Below are positions 11,052-19,258 of a stretch of 64,000 nt of DNA, piece after piece. This DNA is from Trueperella abortisuis (GTDB taxonomy: Bacteria; Actinomycetota; Actinomycetes; Actinomycetales; Actinomycetaceae): assembly GCF_030811095.1 (NCBI RefSeq), contig NZ_JAUSQL010000001.1:1922001-1986000 (forward strand), read 5' to 3'. The notes beneath the pieces were generated by a model. That model was not told where the DNA came from and searched no databases. It saw nothing but the letters and a program-made list of their open reading frames with translations. The translations under genes and the position numbers were made by a program. Every line of letters begins with the position of its first letter. Within the stretch, counting starts at the first letter, position 1.

Positions 11052-12080
11052 TTACTTCTGCATAGCGTCGCGAACCTCGCCGATCAGCTCCTCGAGGATG
11101 TCCTCGAGGAAAAGGACGCCCTTGATCTCACCCTCCACGACGACGGCCGCAAGGTGGGTGCCGTCCTTCTGCATGGAACGCAGCGCCGTCTCGATTTCGT
11201 CATTCGAATCCACCTTCGACATGGTGCGGATCTTCCACGGCGCCAACGCCTCGTTGCGCCACCCCGGCGCCACGTCAATGATGTCTTTGATGTGGACGTA
11301 GCCGACGATCTCGCCGCCGTCGGCCACCGGGTAACGGGAGAAACCATGCTGGGCGATCTCCGCCTCCACCTCGGCCGGCGTGGTCCGCGGCGTGACCATG
11401 ACGAGCTCACCCGTTGCCACCATGAGGTCGCCCGCCGTGTACTCGGAAAACTCGAGCGCGGAGGAGATTAGCCCGACGTCGGCGTCGAGCACGCCGGCGT
11501 TCTTCGAAGCCTGCACGATGGAGGCCACCTCATCCACGGTAAACGCCGCGCCCACCTCGTCCTTCGGCTCCATGCCGAAGATCCTGATGATGTGGTTGGC
11601 GAACCAGTTCAGCGAGAAGACGACGGGGTGGAAGATCTTCGAGATGAGCACAAGCGGCGGGACAAGGATGTAAGCCGCGCGCTCCGGCGTCGTGACCGAC
11701 ATGTTCTTCGGCACCATCTCCCCCAGCACCACGTGCAGGTAGACCACCAGAGCGAGCGCCACCACCAGCGCGATGGGGTGGACGAGCGAGTGTGGGACAC
11801 CCACCGCGTCCAGCGGCCCCTCGATCCAGTGCGCGATCGCCGGCTCCGAGATGGCGCCGAGCGCCACCGACGCGAGCGTGATACCGAGCTGACAGGTGGC
11901 GAGCATGAGCGTGACGTTCTCCAGGGCGTAGATGACCGTCTTGGCCGACTTCTTGCCCGCGTCGGCGAGCGGCTCCACCCGCGAGCGCCGCGCACCCATG
12001 ACGGCGAACTCGCCGCCCACGAAGAATGCGTTGGCCAGGAGCAGGAGCCCCGTGACCAAGAGTGCCGTACCGATGCTCAT
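11052..12080 (-). CDS. CNNM-domain/CBS-pair membrane protein (short form)
   Basis: Member of the CNNM/CorC (formerly hemolysin-like) family, linked to magnesium or other divalent cation export. The 342 residues comprise an N-terminal four-helix CNNM domain (AFFVGGEFAVM motif, residues 17-27) and a CBS pair (about 200-335). Unlike the adjacent paralogue, it ends right after the second CBS domain and lacks the CorC_HlyC C-terminal domain. Its ATG overlaps the stop of the upstream paralogue (ATGA), so the two are translationally coupled and may form a heteromer (inference). Confidence 0.9.
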   Translation of the reverse strand: MSIGTALLVTGLLLLANAFFVGGEFAVMGARRSRVEPLADAGKKSAKTVIYALENVTLMLATCQLGITLASVALGAISEPAIAHWIEGPLDAVGVPHSLVHPIALVVALALVVYLHVVLGEMVPKNMSVTTPERAAYILVPPLVLISKIFHPVVFSLNWFANHIIRIFGMEPKDEVGAAFTVDEVASIVQASKNAGVLDADVGLISSALEFSEYTAGDLMVATGELVMVTPRTTPAEVEAEIAQHGFSRYPVADGGEIVGYVHIKDIIDVAPGWRNEALAPWKIRTMSKVDSNDEIETALRSMQKDGTHLAAVVVEGEIKGVLFLEDILEELIGEVRDAMQK

Positions 12081-13378
12081 TCATCCACCCCGCAAATCCG
12101 CACCTGCTCGATTCGGCGGCCATCCATGGTGGCCACGACGGCGCGCACGCCGCCCTCTGCCACCTCGTCGCCGACCTCGGGCATCCGCCCGAGCCGAGCC
12201 ATCATCCAGCCTCCCACCGTCTCCCACGGCCCCTCGTCGGGCACGTCGAGGCCGAGCTCGCGGGCGACCTCGTCCGGGCGCATGGCGCCGGGAATCATCC
12301 AGCTGCCGCCGGAGACGATGTGGGTGCGCACACGACGCCGGTCGTGTTCGTCCGCGACGTCGCCCACGATCTCCTCCACCGCGTCCTCGAGAGTGACGAT
12401 GCCGGAGGTGCCCCCGTACTCGTCGACGACGACCGCCATTTGCAGGCCCTCGGCGCGCAACTGGACAAGGAGAGGGGCGAGCTCGATCGTCTCGGGCACG
12501 CGGGTGGGTTCGACCAGGAGGGAAGAGGAGGTCACCCGCACCTGGCCGCGCGCCTCATAGGGGATTGCAACCGCGCGGCGCAGATGGACGAAGCCGCGCA
12601 CGTCGTCGAGGTCCTCGCCAATGACCGGGAAGCGTGAGTGGCCGGTCTCGGTGGCAAGGGTGATGACGTCCGCCGCCGTGTCCTCCTCGTGAAGGGTGGC
12701 AACCCGCCCGCGGTCGGTCATCACGTCCACCGCAGTAAGTGCCCCGATGTCGATCGACCGGGTCAGCAGGCGCGCGGTGGGCAAGTCGAGCGTGCCCTCC
12801 TCCGCGGAGTGACGCACGAGGGCCGCGAGCTCGGAAGCCGAGCGCGCACCGGACAGCTCCTCCGCCGGCTCGATGCCAAACTTGCGCAACACCCAGTTCG
12901 CGGTCTCGTTGAGCAGGACGATCACAGGCTTGAACACCGCCGTGAAGAGGCGTAGCGGCAGGGAGACAAAGGCGGCGGTATTCAGCGGCTCGGCGAGCGC
13001 CATGTTCTTCGGGATCAGCTCGCCAAACAGCATGGAGGCCACGTTGATGATGATGAATGCGAGTGTCGCGGCTGTGCCCACGGCCGCTGCCGGGGCCAGG
13101 CTACCGAGCAGGCCGGTGAAGAAGTGCTGCAGCGGCGCCGTCGCCACATAGCCGAGCAGGATCGTCGTCATCGTGATGCCCACCTGGCACGAGGAGAGCT
13201 GGAGGGAGAGTTGGTGCAGAGCCTTGCGCACGCGCACCGCCTTCGCATCCCCGGACTGGGCGCGGTCGTCGATCGTGGCCGGATCAAGGGCAACGAGCGA
13301 GAATTCGGCGGCAACGAACAGGGCGTTACCCGCAATGAGTACAAGGGCAAGACAAAATAGTATGAGATCAGTGGCCAC
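12077..13378 (-). CDS. CNNM-domain/CBS/CorC_HlyC membrane protein (full length)
   Basis: Full-length CNNM family protein of 433 residues, probably a divalent-cation efflux or homeostasis protein. The N-terminal CNNM domain contains NALFVAAEFSLVALD. A CBS pair follows (about 205-335), then a C-terminal CorC_HlyC transporter-associated domain (about 350-430). The GTG start is preceded by AGAGGTGG. It is first in a two-gene operon with the shorter paralogue and divergent from kgd across a 235-base gap (13379-13613), in which I see no confident second feature. Confidence 0.92.
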   Translation of the reverse strand: MATDLILFCLALVLIAGNALFVAAEFSLVALDPATIDDRAQSGDAKAVRVRKALHQLSLQLSSCQVGITMTTILLGYVATAPLQHFFTGLLGSLAPAAAVGTAATLAFIIINVASMLFGELIPKNMALAEPLNTAAFVSLPLRLFTAVFKPVIVLLNETANWVLRKFGIEPAEELSGARSASELAALVRHSAEEGTLDLPTARLLTRSIDIGALTAVDVMTDRGRVATLHEEDTAADVITLATETGHSRFPVIGEDLDDVRGFVHLRRAVAIPYEARGQVRVTSSSLLVEPTRVPETIELAPLLVQLRAEGLQMAVVVDEYGGTSGIVTLEDAVEEIVGDVADEHDRRRVRTHIVSGGSWMIPGAMRPDEVARELGLDVPDEGPWETVGGWMMARLGRMPEVGDEVAEGGVRAVVATMDGRRIEQVRICGVDE

Positions 13379-13613
13379 GGGCCACCTCTTGTCGTCCTTC
13401 CATGTTCACCATCGTAACCTAATGGCCCAGCGCTCGAGCTCTTACCCGCAGAGGAACTCTTGAAACATCGCGGGAGTTTTCTTGACACTAAGAGAAATTG
13501 ACCGGCGAAAACACCCCAATTTGGAGGCAAGTTTGGGACTTAGCGCCCCTCTACGAAAGAAAGATCACTAGGCTTGGAGCTACAGGTCATCCAACGAACA
13601 AGTGAGGCAGACA

Positions 13614-16600
13614 GTGTCGTCAACCAACTCCGATGATTTTGGCGCGAACCAGGGTTTTATCGAAGATCTTTACGCGGCATACCTTCAAAATAAGGACGGG
13701 GTCGGCCCGCAATGGGCCGAAATGTTCCGTAGCTGGGAACAGCAGGGCCGCAAGCCGGCGAACGGCTCGCCCGCCAGCCCCGACCCCCAGCCCAAGAAGG
13801 AGGTGACGCCGGCCCAGCGCGCCGTCCACTCCCAGGCCGACCGCGCCTCCACGCCCACCACGAACGTCACGCGATCCGACCTGCCCCCGCAGCCGCGGGC
13901 CGCGGCCGCCCCCGCCATCACCCCCTACGCCAAGTCCTACAGCCTGCGCCCGGCCAGTGCCGAAGAGGACATGGATCCCAAGGCCAAGACGGTCACCGCA
14001 CTCAAGGGCGGGGATCGCGGCCTGGCGAAGAACATGGACGCCTCACTGTCCATCCCCACCGCCACCTCGCTGCGTGCCATACCCGCGCGCGTCATGTTCG
14101 ACAACCGCACCGTCATCAACCGCTACCTCGCGTCCACCCGCGGCGGCAAGATCTCCTTCACCCACCTCATCGCCTACGCCATGGTCGAGGCCCTTGCCGA
14201 AATGCCCGAGATGAACGTGTCCTACTCGACCGAAGGCGGCAAGCCCTCGCTCGTCGAACCCAAGCACGTCAATCTGGGCATCGCGATCGACGTCGTCAAG
14301 CCCGACGGGACCCGCACGCTCGTCGTGCCCTCCATCAAGGCCGCCGAAACCAAGACCTTTTCCGAGTTCGTCTCCGGCTACGAGGAGCTCGTCGACCGCG
14401 GGCGCAACAACAAGCTCACCATCGAGGACTACCAGGGCACCACCGCTACCCTCACCAACCCCGGTGGGATCGGCACCACCGAATCCGTGCCACGCCTCAT
14501 GGTTGGCCAGGGCCTCATCGTCGGCGTCGGCTCCATGACCTACCCGCCCGAGTTCCAGGGCACCGCTGACGAGACGATCGCCCGCCTCGGCGTGTCGAAG
14601 GTGGTTCACATCGGCTCCACCTACGACCACCGCGTCATCCAGGGCGCCACCTCCGGGCGCTTCCTTCGCCTCATGGAAAACAAGCTCCTCGGCCAGGACG
14701 GCTTCTACGAGCGTGTTTACCTCTCCTTGCGCGTGCCCTACACGCCGGTCGTGTGGGAGAAGGACGTCGAATACGACGCCGAGCGCGAGCTCGGCAAGCC
14801 CGCCCGCATCGCCGAGCTCATCCACGCCTACCGCTCGCGCGGCCACCTCATCGCGGACACCGACCCGCTCTCCTTCCACCTGCGTCGCCACCCCGACCTG
14901 GAGATCGGCTCCTACGGGCTGAGCCTGTGGGATCTCGACCGCTCTTTCCCCACCGGCGGCTTCGCCGGCACCAGCCACCTCACCCTGCGCCAGATCCTCA
15001 CCAACCTGCGCGAGGCCTACTGCCGTACCGTCGGCATCGAGTACATGCACATCCAGGACCCGGTCCAGCGCAAGTGGTTCCAGGAGCGCCTCGAGCGCGC
15101 CCCCGAGGCCACGACGCCGGAGCAGCGTGTTCGCATCCTCGAAAAGCTCAACCAGGCCGAGGCCTTCGAGGTCTTCCTCCAGACGAAGTACGTGGGCCAG
15201 AAGCGCTTCTCCCTCGAGGGCGGCGAGTCGCTCATTCCCGCCCTCGACTCGATCCTGGGCGGCGCCGCCGACGACGGCCTGCAAGCGGTCGCCATCGGTA
15301 TGGCCCACCGCGGCCGCCTCAACGTGCTGACGAACATCGCCGGCAAGTCCTTCGGCCAGGTCTTCTCCGAGTTCGACGGCGTCATGGACCCGACGAAACC
15401 CGGCTCCGGCGACGTCAAGTACCACCTCGGCACCGAGGGCACCTACACCTCCGCCCAGGGTGACCAGGTCGGGGTCTACCTCGCCGCGAATCCGTCCCAC
15501 CTCGAGGCCGCCGACGGCGTACTCGAGGGCGTGGTGCGTGGCATGCAGGACCAGCTCGACGACGACGGCGCCGCCGTGGTCCCCCTCCTCATCCACGGCG
15601 ACGCGGCCTTCTCCGGCCAGGGCGTTGTCACGGAGGTGCTCAACCTGTCCCAGCTGCCCGCCTACCGCACCGGCGGAACCATCCACATCATCGTCAACAA
15701 CCAGATCGGCTTCACCACCGCCCCGTCGAACTCGCGCTCCTCGCGCTACACCACCGACATCACCAAGGGCTTGCAGCTGCCGATCTTCCACGTCAACGGT
15801 GATGATCCTGAGGCCGTGTGCCGCATGGCCCGCATGGCCTACGAGTACCGGATGGAGTTCAAGAAGGACGTCATCCTCGACATCATCTGCTACCGCAAGC
15901 GCGGTCACAACGAGGGCGATGACCCGTCGATGACCCAGCCGATCATGTACTCCTTGGTCAACGAGAAGCGCTCCACGCGCCAGCTCTACCAGGAGGCCCT
16001 ACTCGGGCGCGGGGACATCTCCGAGGAGCAGGCCGCCCAGGTCGAGCAAGGATTCCACAATCTGCTCGATAAGGCGTTCCAGGATGCGCGCGAGGCGGAG
16101 AAGCGGGCCGAGGCGAACGAGGCGGAAGCCGCCGACTCGCTCGGCATGCCCGCCTCCCAGCAGGAGGACGCCGGCACGATGGTCGGCTGGTCCACCGTCG
16201 TCTCTGCCGAGGTCCTCCGCCGCATCGGCCAGGCTCACACCACCCCGCCCGAGGGTTTCACCCCGCACAAGAAGATCATGTCGCTGTTCGAAAAGCGCAA
16301 CAAGATGGCCCACGAGGGCCACATCGACTGGGGATTCGGCGAGCTGCTCGCCTTCGGCTCGCTCCTGATCGAAGGCGTACCGGTACGCATGTCCGGCCAG
16401 GACTGCCGGCGCGGCACGTTCACCCAGCGCCACGCCGTCGCTCACGACCTGGTCACGGGCGAGGAGTGGACCCCGCTCATGAGCCTGACCGAGGATCAGG
16501 CGCGCTTCAAGATCTACGACTCGGCCCTCTCCGAGTACTCGGTCATGGCATTCGAGTATGGCTACTCCGTCCAGCGCCCCGACGCGCTCGTGCTGTGGGA

Positions 16601-17336
16601 GGCCCAGTTCGGCGACTTCGCCAACGGCGCCCAGACAGTGGTGGACGAGTTCATCTCCTCCGCCGAACAAAAGTGGCACCAGGCAGCCTCCATCGTGCTC
16701 CTCCTGCCCCACGGCTACGAGGGCCAGGGCCCGGACCATTCTTCGGCCCGCATCGAGCGCTACCTGCAGCTGTGCGCTGAGGAGAACATGATCGTGGTTC
16801 AGCCGTCTACCCCGGCAAACTACTTCCACATGCTGCGCGAGCAGGCCTACCGCCGCCCACGCAAGCCCATGATCGTCTTCTCCCCCAAGCAGCTCCTTCG
16901 CCGCAAGGGCGCAGACTCGATGGTGGAGGACTTCACCTCCGGCACCGTGCGCAAGGTGATCGGCGAGAGCCATCAGCTCGCAGACGTGGATCGGGTGTTG
17001 CTGTGCACCGGCAGGATCTACTACGACCTCCTCGAAGAACGCACGAAGAAGGGCGACGACCGCACCGCGATCATCCGGATCGAGCAGCTCTACCCGAACC
17101 CCGTGGAGGAGGTCCGCGCCGAGCTGGACAAGTACCCGAACGCCGAGGTGTTCTGGGTGCAGGACGAGCCCGCCAACCAGGGCGCCTGGGCGCACTTCGC
17201 CCTCGGCATGTTCCCCGAGCTCGGCCGCGCCGTCACCCGCATATCCCGCCCTGCGGCCGCCTCGACGGCCGCAGGCATGATCGGCCGCCATCGTATGGAG
17301 GGCGAGGAGCTGATGCGCAAGGCGTTCGCGCGATAG
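13614..17336 (+). CDS. kgd: Multifunctional 2-oxoglutarate metabolism protein (E1 with E2-like domain)
   Basis: Actinobacterial fusion that acts as ThDP-dependent E1 of 2-oxoglutarate dehydrogenase, with 2-oxoglutarate decarboxylase and carboligase activity in the TCA cycle. About 1240 residues, as usual for the family. Order: a short E1-type N-terminal helix (FIEDLYAAYLQ), a Pro/Ala linker, an E2-like acyltransferase domain (catalytic H339 in DHRVIQGA), then the E1 part with ThDP/metal motifs around residues 655-700 (HGDAAFSGQG and NNQIGFTT). It lacks a lipoyl domain, as expected. Start: GTG at 13614, with GAGG six bases before it; an in-frame GTG at 13602 is the alternative. Two hairpins follow the gene. 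Confidence 0.95.
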   Translation: MSSTNSDDFGANQGFIEDLYAAYLQNKDGVGPQWAEMFRSWEQQGRKPANGSPASPDPQPKKEVTPAQRAVHSQADRASTPTTNVTRSDLPPQPRAAAAPAITPYAKSYSLRPASAEEDMDPKAKTVTALKGGDRGLAKNMDASLSIPTATSLRAIPARVMFDNRTVINRYLASTRGGKISFTHLIAYAMVEALAEMPEMNVSYSTEGGKPSLVEPKHVNLGIAIDVVKPDGTRTLVVPSIKAAETKTFSEFVSGYEELVDRGRNNKLTIEDYQGTTATLTNPGGIGTTESVPRLMVGQGLIVGVGSMTYPPEFQGTADETIARLGVSKVVHIGSTYDHRVIQGATSGRFLRLMENKLLGQDGFYERVYLSLRVPYTPVVWEKDVEYDAERELGKPARIAELIHAYRSRGHLIADTDPLSFHLRRHPDLEIGSYGLSLWDLDRSFPTGGFAGTSHLTLRQILTNLREAYCRTVGIEYMHIQDPVQRKWFQERLERAPEATTPEQRVRILEKLNQAEAFEVFLQTKYVGQKRFSLEGGESLIPALDSILGGAADDGLQAVAIGMAHRGRLNVLTNIAGKSFGQVFSEFDGVMDPTKPGSGDVKYHLGTEGTYTSAQGDQVGVYLAANPSHLEAADGVLEGVVRGMQDQLDDDGAAVVPLLIHGDAAFSGQGVVTEVLNLSQLPAYRTGGTIHIIVNNQIGFTTAPSNSRSSRYTTDITKGLQLPIFHVNGDDPEAVCRMARMAYEYRMEFKKDVILDIICYRKRGHNEGDDPSMTQPIMYSLVNEKRSTRQLYQEALLGRGDISEEQAAQVEQGFHNLLDKAFQDAREAEKRAEANEAEAADSLGMPASQQEDAGTMVGWSTVVSAEVLRRIGQAHTTPPEGFTPHKKIMSLFEKRNKMAHEGHIDWGFGELLAFGSLLIEGVPVRMSGQDCRRGTFTQRHAVAHDLVTGEEWTPLMSLTEDQARFKIYDSALSEYSVMAFEYGYSVQRPDALVLWEAQFGDFANGAQTVVDEFISSAEQKWHQAASIVLLLPHGYEGQGPDHSSARIERYLQLCAEENMIVVQPSTPANYFHMLREQAYRRPRKPMIVFSPKQLLRRKGADSMVEDFTSGTVRKVIGESHQLADVDRVLLCTGRIYYDLLEERTKKGDDRTAIIRIEQLYPNPVEEVRAELDKYPNAEVFWVQDEPANQGAWAHFALGMFPELGRAVTRISRPAAASTAAGMIGRHRMEGEELMRKAFAR

Positions 17337-17357
17337 CCCGCCGGGCCCGAGGTATCC

Positions 17358-17390
17358 GCCGGGGGCCGGAGTTGCCCTCCAGACCCCGGC
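17358..17390 (+). terminator. Candidate terminator hairpin after kgd
   Basis: GCCGGGG at 17358-17364 pairs with CCCCGGC at 17384-17390, enclosing a nested GGAG/CTCC stem. It begins 22 bases after the kgd stop. There is no T-run, which is common for actinobacterial terminators. Confidence 0.5.
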
Positions 17391-17428
17391 AGCAATGCGA
17401 TACCTGACGCGGCCGTGGAGTTGCCGCC

Positions 17429-17460
17429 ACGTGGCCCCTACCGGAAGGCGGGGGCCACGT
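17429..17460. repeat. Perfect inverted repeat before the GDSL gene
   Basis: ACGTGGCCCC (17429-17438) and GGGGCCACGT (17451-17460) are perfect 10-base arms with a 12-base loop. They span the expected -35 region of the downstream leaderless promoter, so this could be a second kgd terminator or an operator for the GDSL gene. Confidence 0.5.
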
Positions 17461-17464
17461 ACTC

Positions 17465-17470
17465 TATAAT
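17465..17470 (+). promoter_or_regulatory. -10 box for leaderless GDSL gene
   Basis: Consensus TATAAT followed by exactly six bases and a GTG start codon. No Shine-Dalgarno is present. This predicts that transcription starts on the start codon itself. Confidence 0.65.
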
Positions 17471-17476
17471 GAACGT

Positions 17477-18076
17477 GTGAGCATCCGAGTATTTTTCGTA
17501 GGCGACGAACTGGTGGCGGGCTATGGCGACGCCCGCGCCCTAGGCTGGGTGGGGCGCACCATCGCCCGCTCCCCGAACGACCCGCCCATCATGCCGATCA
17601 CGCTGGCCTACCCCGGCGAGACCACGGACCGCCTCGTCACTCGCTGGGAGGGTGAGGTTCTGCCCCGGCTCGAGCGCGAGGCCGACAACCGGCTGGTCGT
17701 CGGCCTCGGCTCTCACGACCTCTCGGTCACCTCCACGTCCCGCTCGCGCCTGTATCTGGCCAACATGCTCGACACCGCCGTGCGCAAGGGGCTGAGCCCG
17801 TTCGTCGTCGGTCCGCCACCTCGCCTCGACGTTACCGCCCGCGACCAGGCCGAGCTCACCCGCGCCTTCTCGGAGGTATGCGAGCGGCGTCAGATTCCGT
17901 TCGTGGACACCTACAATCCGCTGCGCGACCATGAGCAGTGGCTGACCGACATGGCCACCTCCGCCGACTCCTACTGCCCCCGCCAGGCCGGCTACGGCCT
18001 CATGACGTGGCTCGTGCTCCACAAGGGCTGGCACCGCTGGCTCGGCATCGAGCCTCCCACATCCCCGCAGATGTAA
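17477..18076 (+). CDS. GDSL/SGNH-family hydrolase
   Basis: Probable cytoplasmic esterase or lipase of 199 residues. Family block I reads VFFVGDELVAGYGDARALGW, in which the nucleophile position of GDSL is replaced by GDEL. A glycine-containing block (VVGLGSHDL) fits block III, GxND-like. The C-terminal region has a histidine near HKGWHRWLG rather than a clear DxxH. The nucleophile Ser is therefore not in the canonical place and catalytic activity is uncertain. The GTG start is set by the leaderless -10 box upstream. The last codons overlap a long inverted repeat. Confidence 0.7.
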   Translation: MSIRVFFVGDELVAGYGDARALGWVGRTIARSPNDPPIMPITLAYPGETTDRLVTRWEGEVLPRLEREADNRLVVGLGSHDLSVTSTSRSRLYLANMLDTAVRKGLSPFVVGPPPRLDVTARDQAELTRAFSEVCERRQIPFVDTYNPLRDHEQWLTDMATSADSYCPRQAGYGLMTWLVLHKGWHRWLGIEPPTSPQM

Positions 18077-18143
18077 CGCCAATCCCCCAGATGTCACGCA
18101 CAATACCGGGAAAACAACGCGACATTTGGGGGATTGGTGTTAC
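18073..18143. repeat. Long inverted repeat overlapping the GDSL stop codon
   Basis: Arms at 18073-18095 and 18121-18143 are complementary over 23 positions with two mismatches, both G-U pairs in a plus-strand RNA. The loop is 25 bases. The core of each arm is CCAATCCCCCA. The left arm also contains a direct repeat of AGATGTNACGC (18070-18080 and 18090-18099 region). It could be a bidirectional transcription barrier between convergent genes or a small dispersed repeat element. Confidence 0.7.
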
Positions 18144-18161
18144 GTATTAGGAACGCAAAAG

Positions 18162-18189
18162 AAATGGCCGGAGAAAACTCCAGCCATTT
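18162..18189 (-). terminator. Terminator of the bL37 gene
   Basis: A 12-base stem, AAATGGCTGGAG on the minus strand pairing with CTCCGGCCATTT (one G-T pair), with a TTTT loop, three bases beyond the bL37 stop and followed by CTTTTG. Good intrinsic terminator geometry. Confidence 0.7.
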
Positions 18190-18192
18190 AAC

Positions 18193-18267
18193 TTAGGCGT
18201 TTGGGCGCTTGCCGTGATTCGCGCTCTTCTTCTTGCGATCCTTACGCTTCCGTCCACGCTTCGACAT
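18193..18267 (-). CDS. Small basic ribosomal protein bL37-type (AURKAIP1/COX24 domain)
   Basis: A 24-residue, extremely basic protein: it starts MSKRGRKRKDRK and ends ANHGKRPNA. This is nearly identical to the short actinobacterial protein identified in mycobacterial 50S subunits as bL37 (from memory, MAKRGRKKRDRK...NHGKRPNA). It is an ordinary gene despite its size: a GGAGGAG ribosome site lies seven bases before the ATG, a terminator follows directly, and its own promoter candidate is upstream. It is convergent with the GDSL gene and adjacent to rsrA-sigR. Confidence 0.9.
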   Translation of the reverse strand: MSKRGRKRKDRKKKSANHGKRPNA

Positions 18268-18294
18268 GTTTACTCCTCCGGTAGATAGGTCTCA

Positions 18295-18324
18295 AGTGTA
18301 TCTTTTCCGGCCATATCCTACCAA
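18295..18324 (-). promoter_or_regulatory. Candidate promoter for bL37 gene
   Basis: Minus strand TTGGTA (18324-18319), an 18-base spacer, and TACACT (18300-18295), about 30 bases before the start codon. It sits just after the rsrA stop. Confidence 0.4.
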
Positions 18325-18325
18325 C

Positions 18326-18619
18326 CTACTCGCCCACCATGTGTGTGATCTTCGTACGCAATGACTGCGGCGCCTCCTCACACTGGCAACCCCGCCGGAT
18401 GACCCGGCGAACCACGATCTCCTCCTCGATCCTCGTGGCGCACGCGCTGCACGTGGCTCCGTGGCGCAGGAGGCGGCAGGCGTCGGCGTCGCTGATCTCA
18501 TCGTCTACAAGCGCAAACAGGTGATCGAGGAGGTCCTCGCAGCCGCACTGGGCGCAGGTGCACTCCTCGCGGCAGCTACATGCCTCCAGCTTGCTCATGA
18601 GCTCGTCAAACTCTTTCAT
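18326..18619 (-). CDS. rsrA: RsrA-like zinc anti-sigma factor of SigR
   Basis: Redox-sensing anti-sigma factor (ZAS family) that holds SigR inactive until thiol oxidation releases it. 97 residues. The zinc motif is H33 with H53-x3-C57-x2-C60, as in RsrA, followed by a C-terminal RRGCQC pair. Odd feature: residues 14-27 add six cysteines (C14, C16, C20, C22, C25, C27) ahead of the conserved domain, far more than in Streptomyces RsrA. The ATG at 18619 overlaps the sigR stop (TGATG), so synthesis is coupled one to one; a GTG one codon earlier is less likely. Confidence 0.92.
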   Translation of the reverse strand: MKEFDELMSKLEACSCREECTCAQCGCEDLLDHLFALVDDEISDADACRLLRHGATCSACATRIEEEIVVRRVIRRGCQCEEAPQSLRTKITHMVGE

Positions 18620-19224
18620 CACGCGTTCTCCTTCACATATCCAAGATCGCGCGCGTAGTCGCGCAGTGCCTCACGCAATTGGGTGCGTCCCCGATACAGG
18701 CGCGACATGACGGTACCGATCGGGGTGCCCATGATGTCCGCGATCTCCTGGTAGCTAAAACCTTCGACGTCGGCGAGGTAAACCGCCGTGCGCCGATCGT
18801 CGGAAAGCTGGTCGAGCGCCTCCTGAATCTCCTCGTTCGGAAGCAGCTCCAGGGCGAGCACCTCCGCGGATTCAAGCCCGCGCGAATGGTGCAGCGAGGC
18901 CCTGTACTCCTGCCAGTCTTCCACGTCGGCAGAGGCCTCCTGGGGGCGGCGCTTCTGCTTGCGGTAGTTGGAAATAAAGGTGTTGTTGAGAATCCGGTAG
19001 AGCCACGCCTTGAGGTTCGTGCCCGGCGTGAACTGGTGAAACGAGCCAAAGGCCTTGGCGAAGGTCTCCTGGACGAGGTCCTCGGCGTCCTGCTGATTGC
19101 GGGTCAGCCGCAACGCCGCGCCGTAGAGCTGGTTGAGGTAGGGCATCGCGTCGCGCTCGAAGCGGGCGGTGCGCTCCTCGTGAGTCTCCTCAACCGTCAA
19201 TGGCATCTCCTTCTTATCCGACAC
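18619..19224 (-). CDS. sigR: ECF sigma factor SigR/SigH (thiol-oxidative stress)
   Basis: Group IV sigma factor directing the disulfide-stress regulon. 201 residues from the GTG at 19224. The sigma2 region contains [15 protein letters not shown] (about residues 65-80) and the sigma4 region contains a helix-turn-helix with [21 protein letters not shown]. Start is uncertain: GTG 19224 would be leaderless from the SigR-type promoter just upstream, whereas a TTG at 19200 has a good AAGGAG site and yields a protein eight residues shorter. Both could be used, recalling the two SigR isoforms of Streptomyces (inference). It is followed immediately by its anti-sigma factor gene. Confidence 0.93.
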   Translation of the reverse strand: MSDKKEMPLTVEETHEERTARFERDAMPYLNQLYGAALRLTRNQQDAEDLVQETFAKAFGSFHQFTPGTNLKAWLYRILNNTFISNYRKQKRRPQEASADVEDWQEYRASLHHSRGLESAEVLALELLPNEEIQEALDQLSDDRRTAVYLADVEGFSYQEIADIMGTPIGTVMSRLYRGRTQLREALRDYARDLGYVKENA

Positions 19225-19230
19225 TCACGC

Positions 19231-19258
19231 AACGCACCGGGCGCCGCGGCTTATTCCC
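19231..19258 (-). promoter_or_regulatory. SigR-type autoregulatory promoter
   Basis: Minus strand GGGAAT (19258-19253), 19-base spacer, GTT (19233-19231). This matches the SigR/SigH consensus GGAAT-N18/19-GTT known from Streptomyces and mycobacteria. It is placed so that transcription would begin at about the sigR GTG. It lies entirely within the hairpin that terminates the sialic acid operon. Confidence 0.6.

Noticed and set aside
13482..13503. TTGACA and TTGACC before kgd as a -35 box
   Set aside because: Neither has an acceptable -10 hexamer at 16-19 bases, so no promoter is called.
14043..15908. Open frame of 621 codons opposite kgd
   Set aside because: Val/Gly/Asp-rich antisense product of a strongly biased gene; no domain and no ribosome site.
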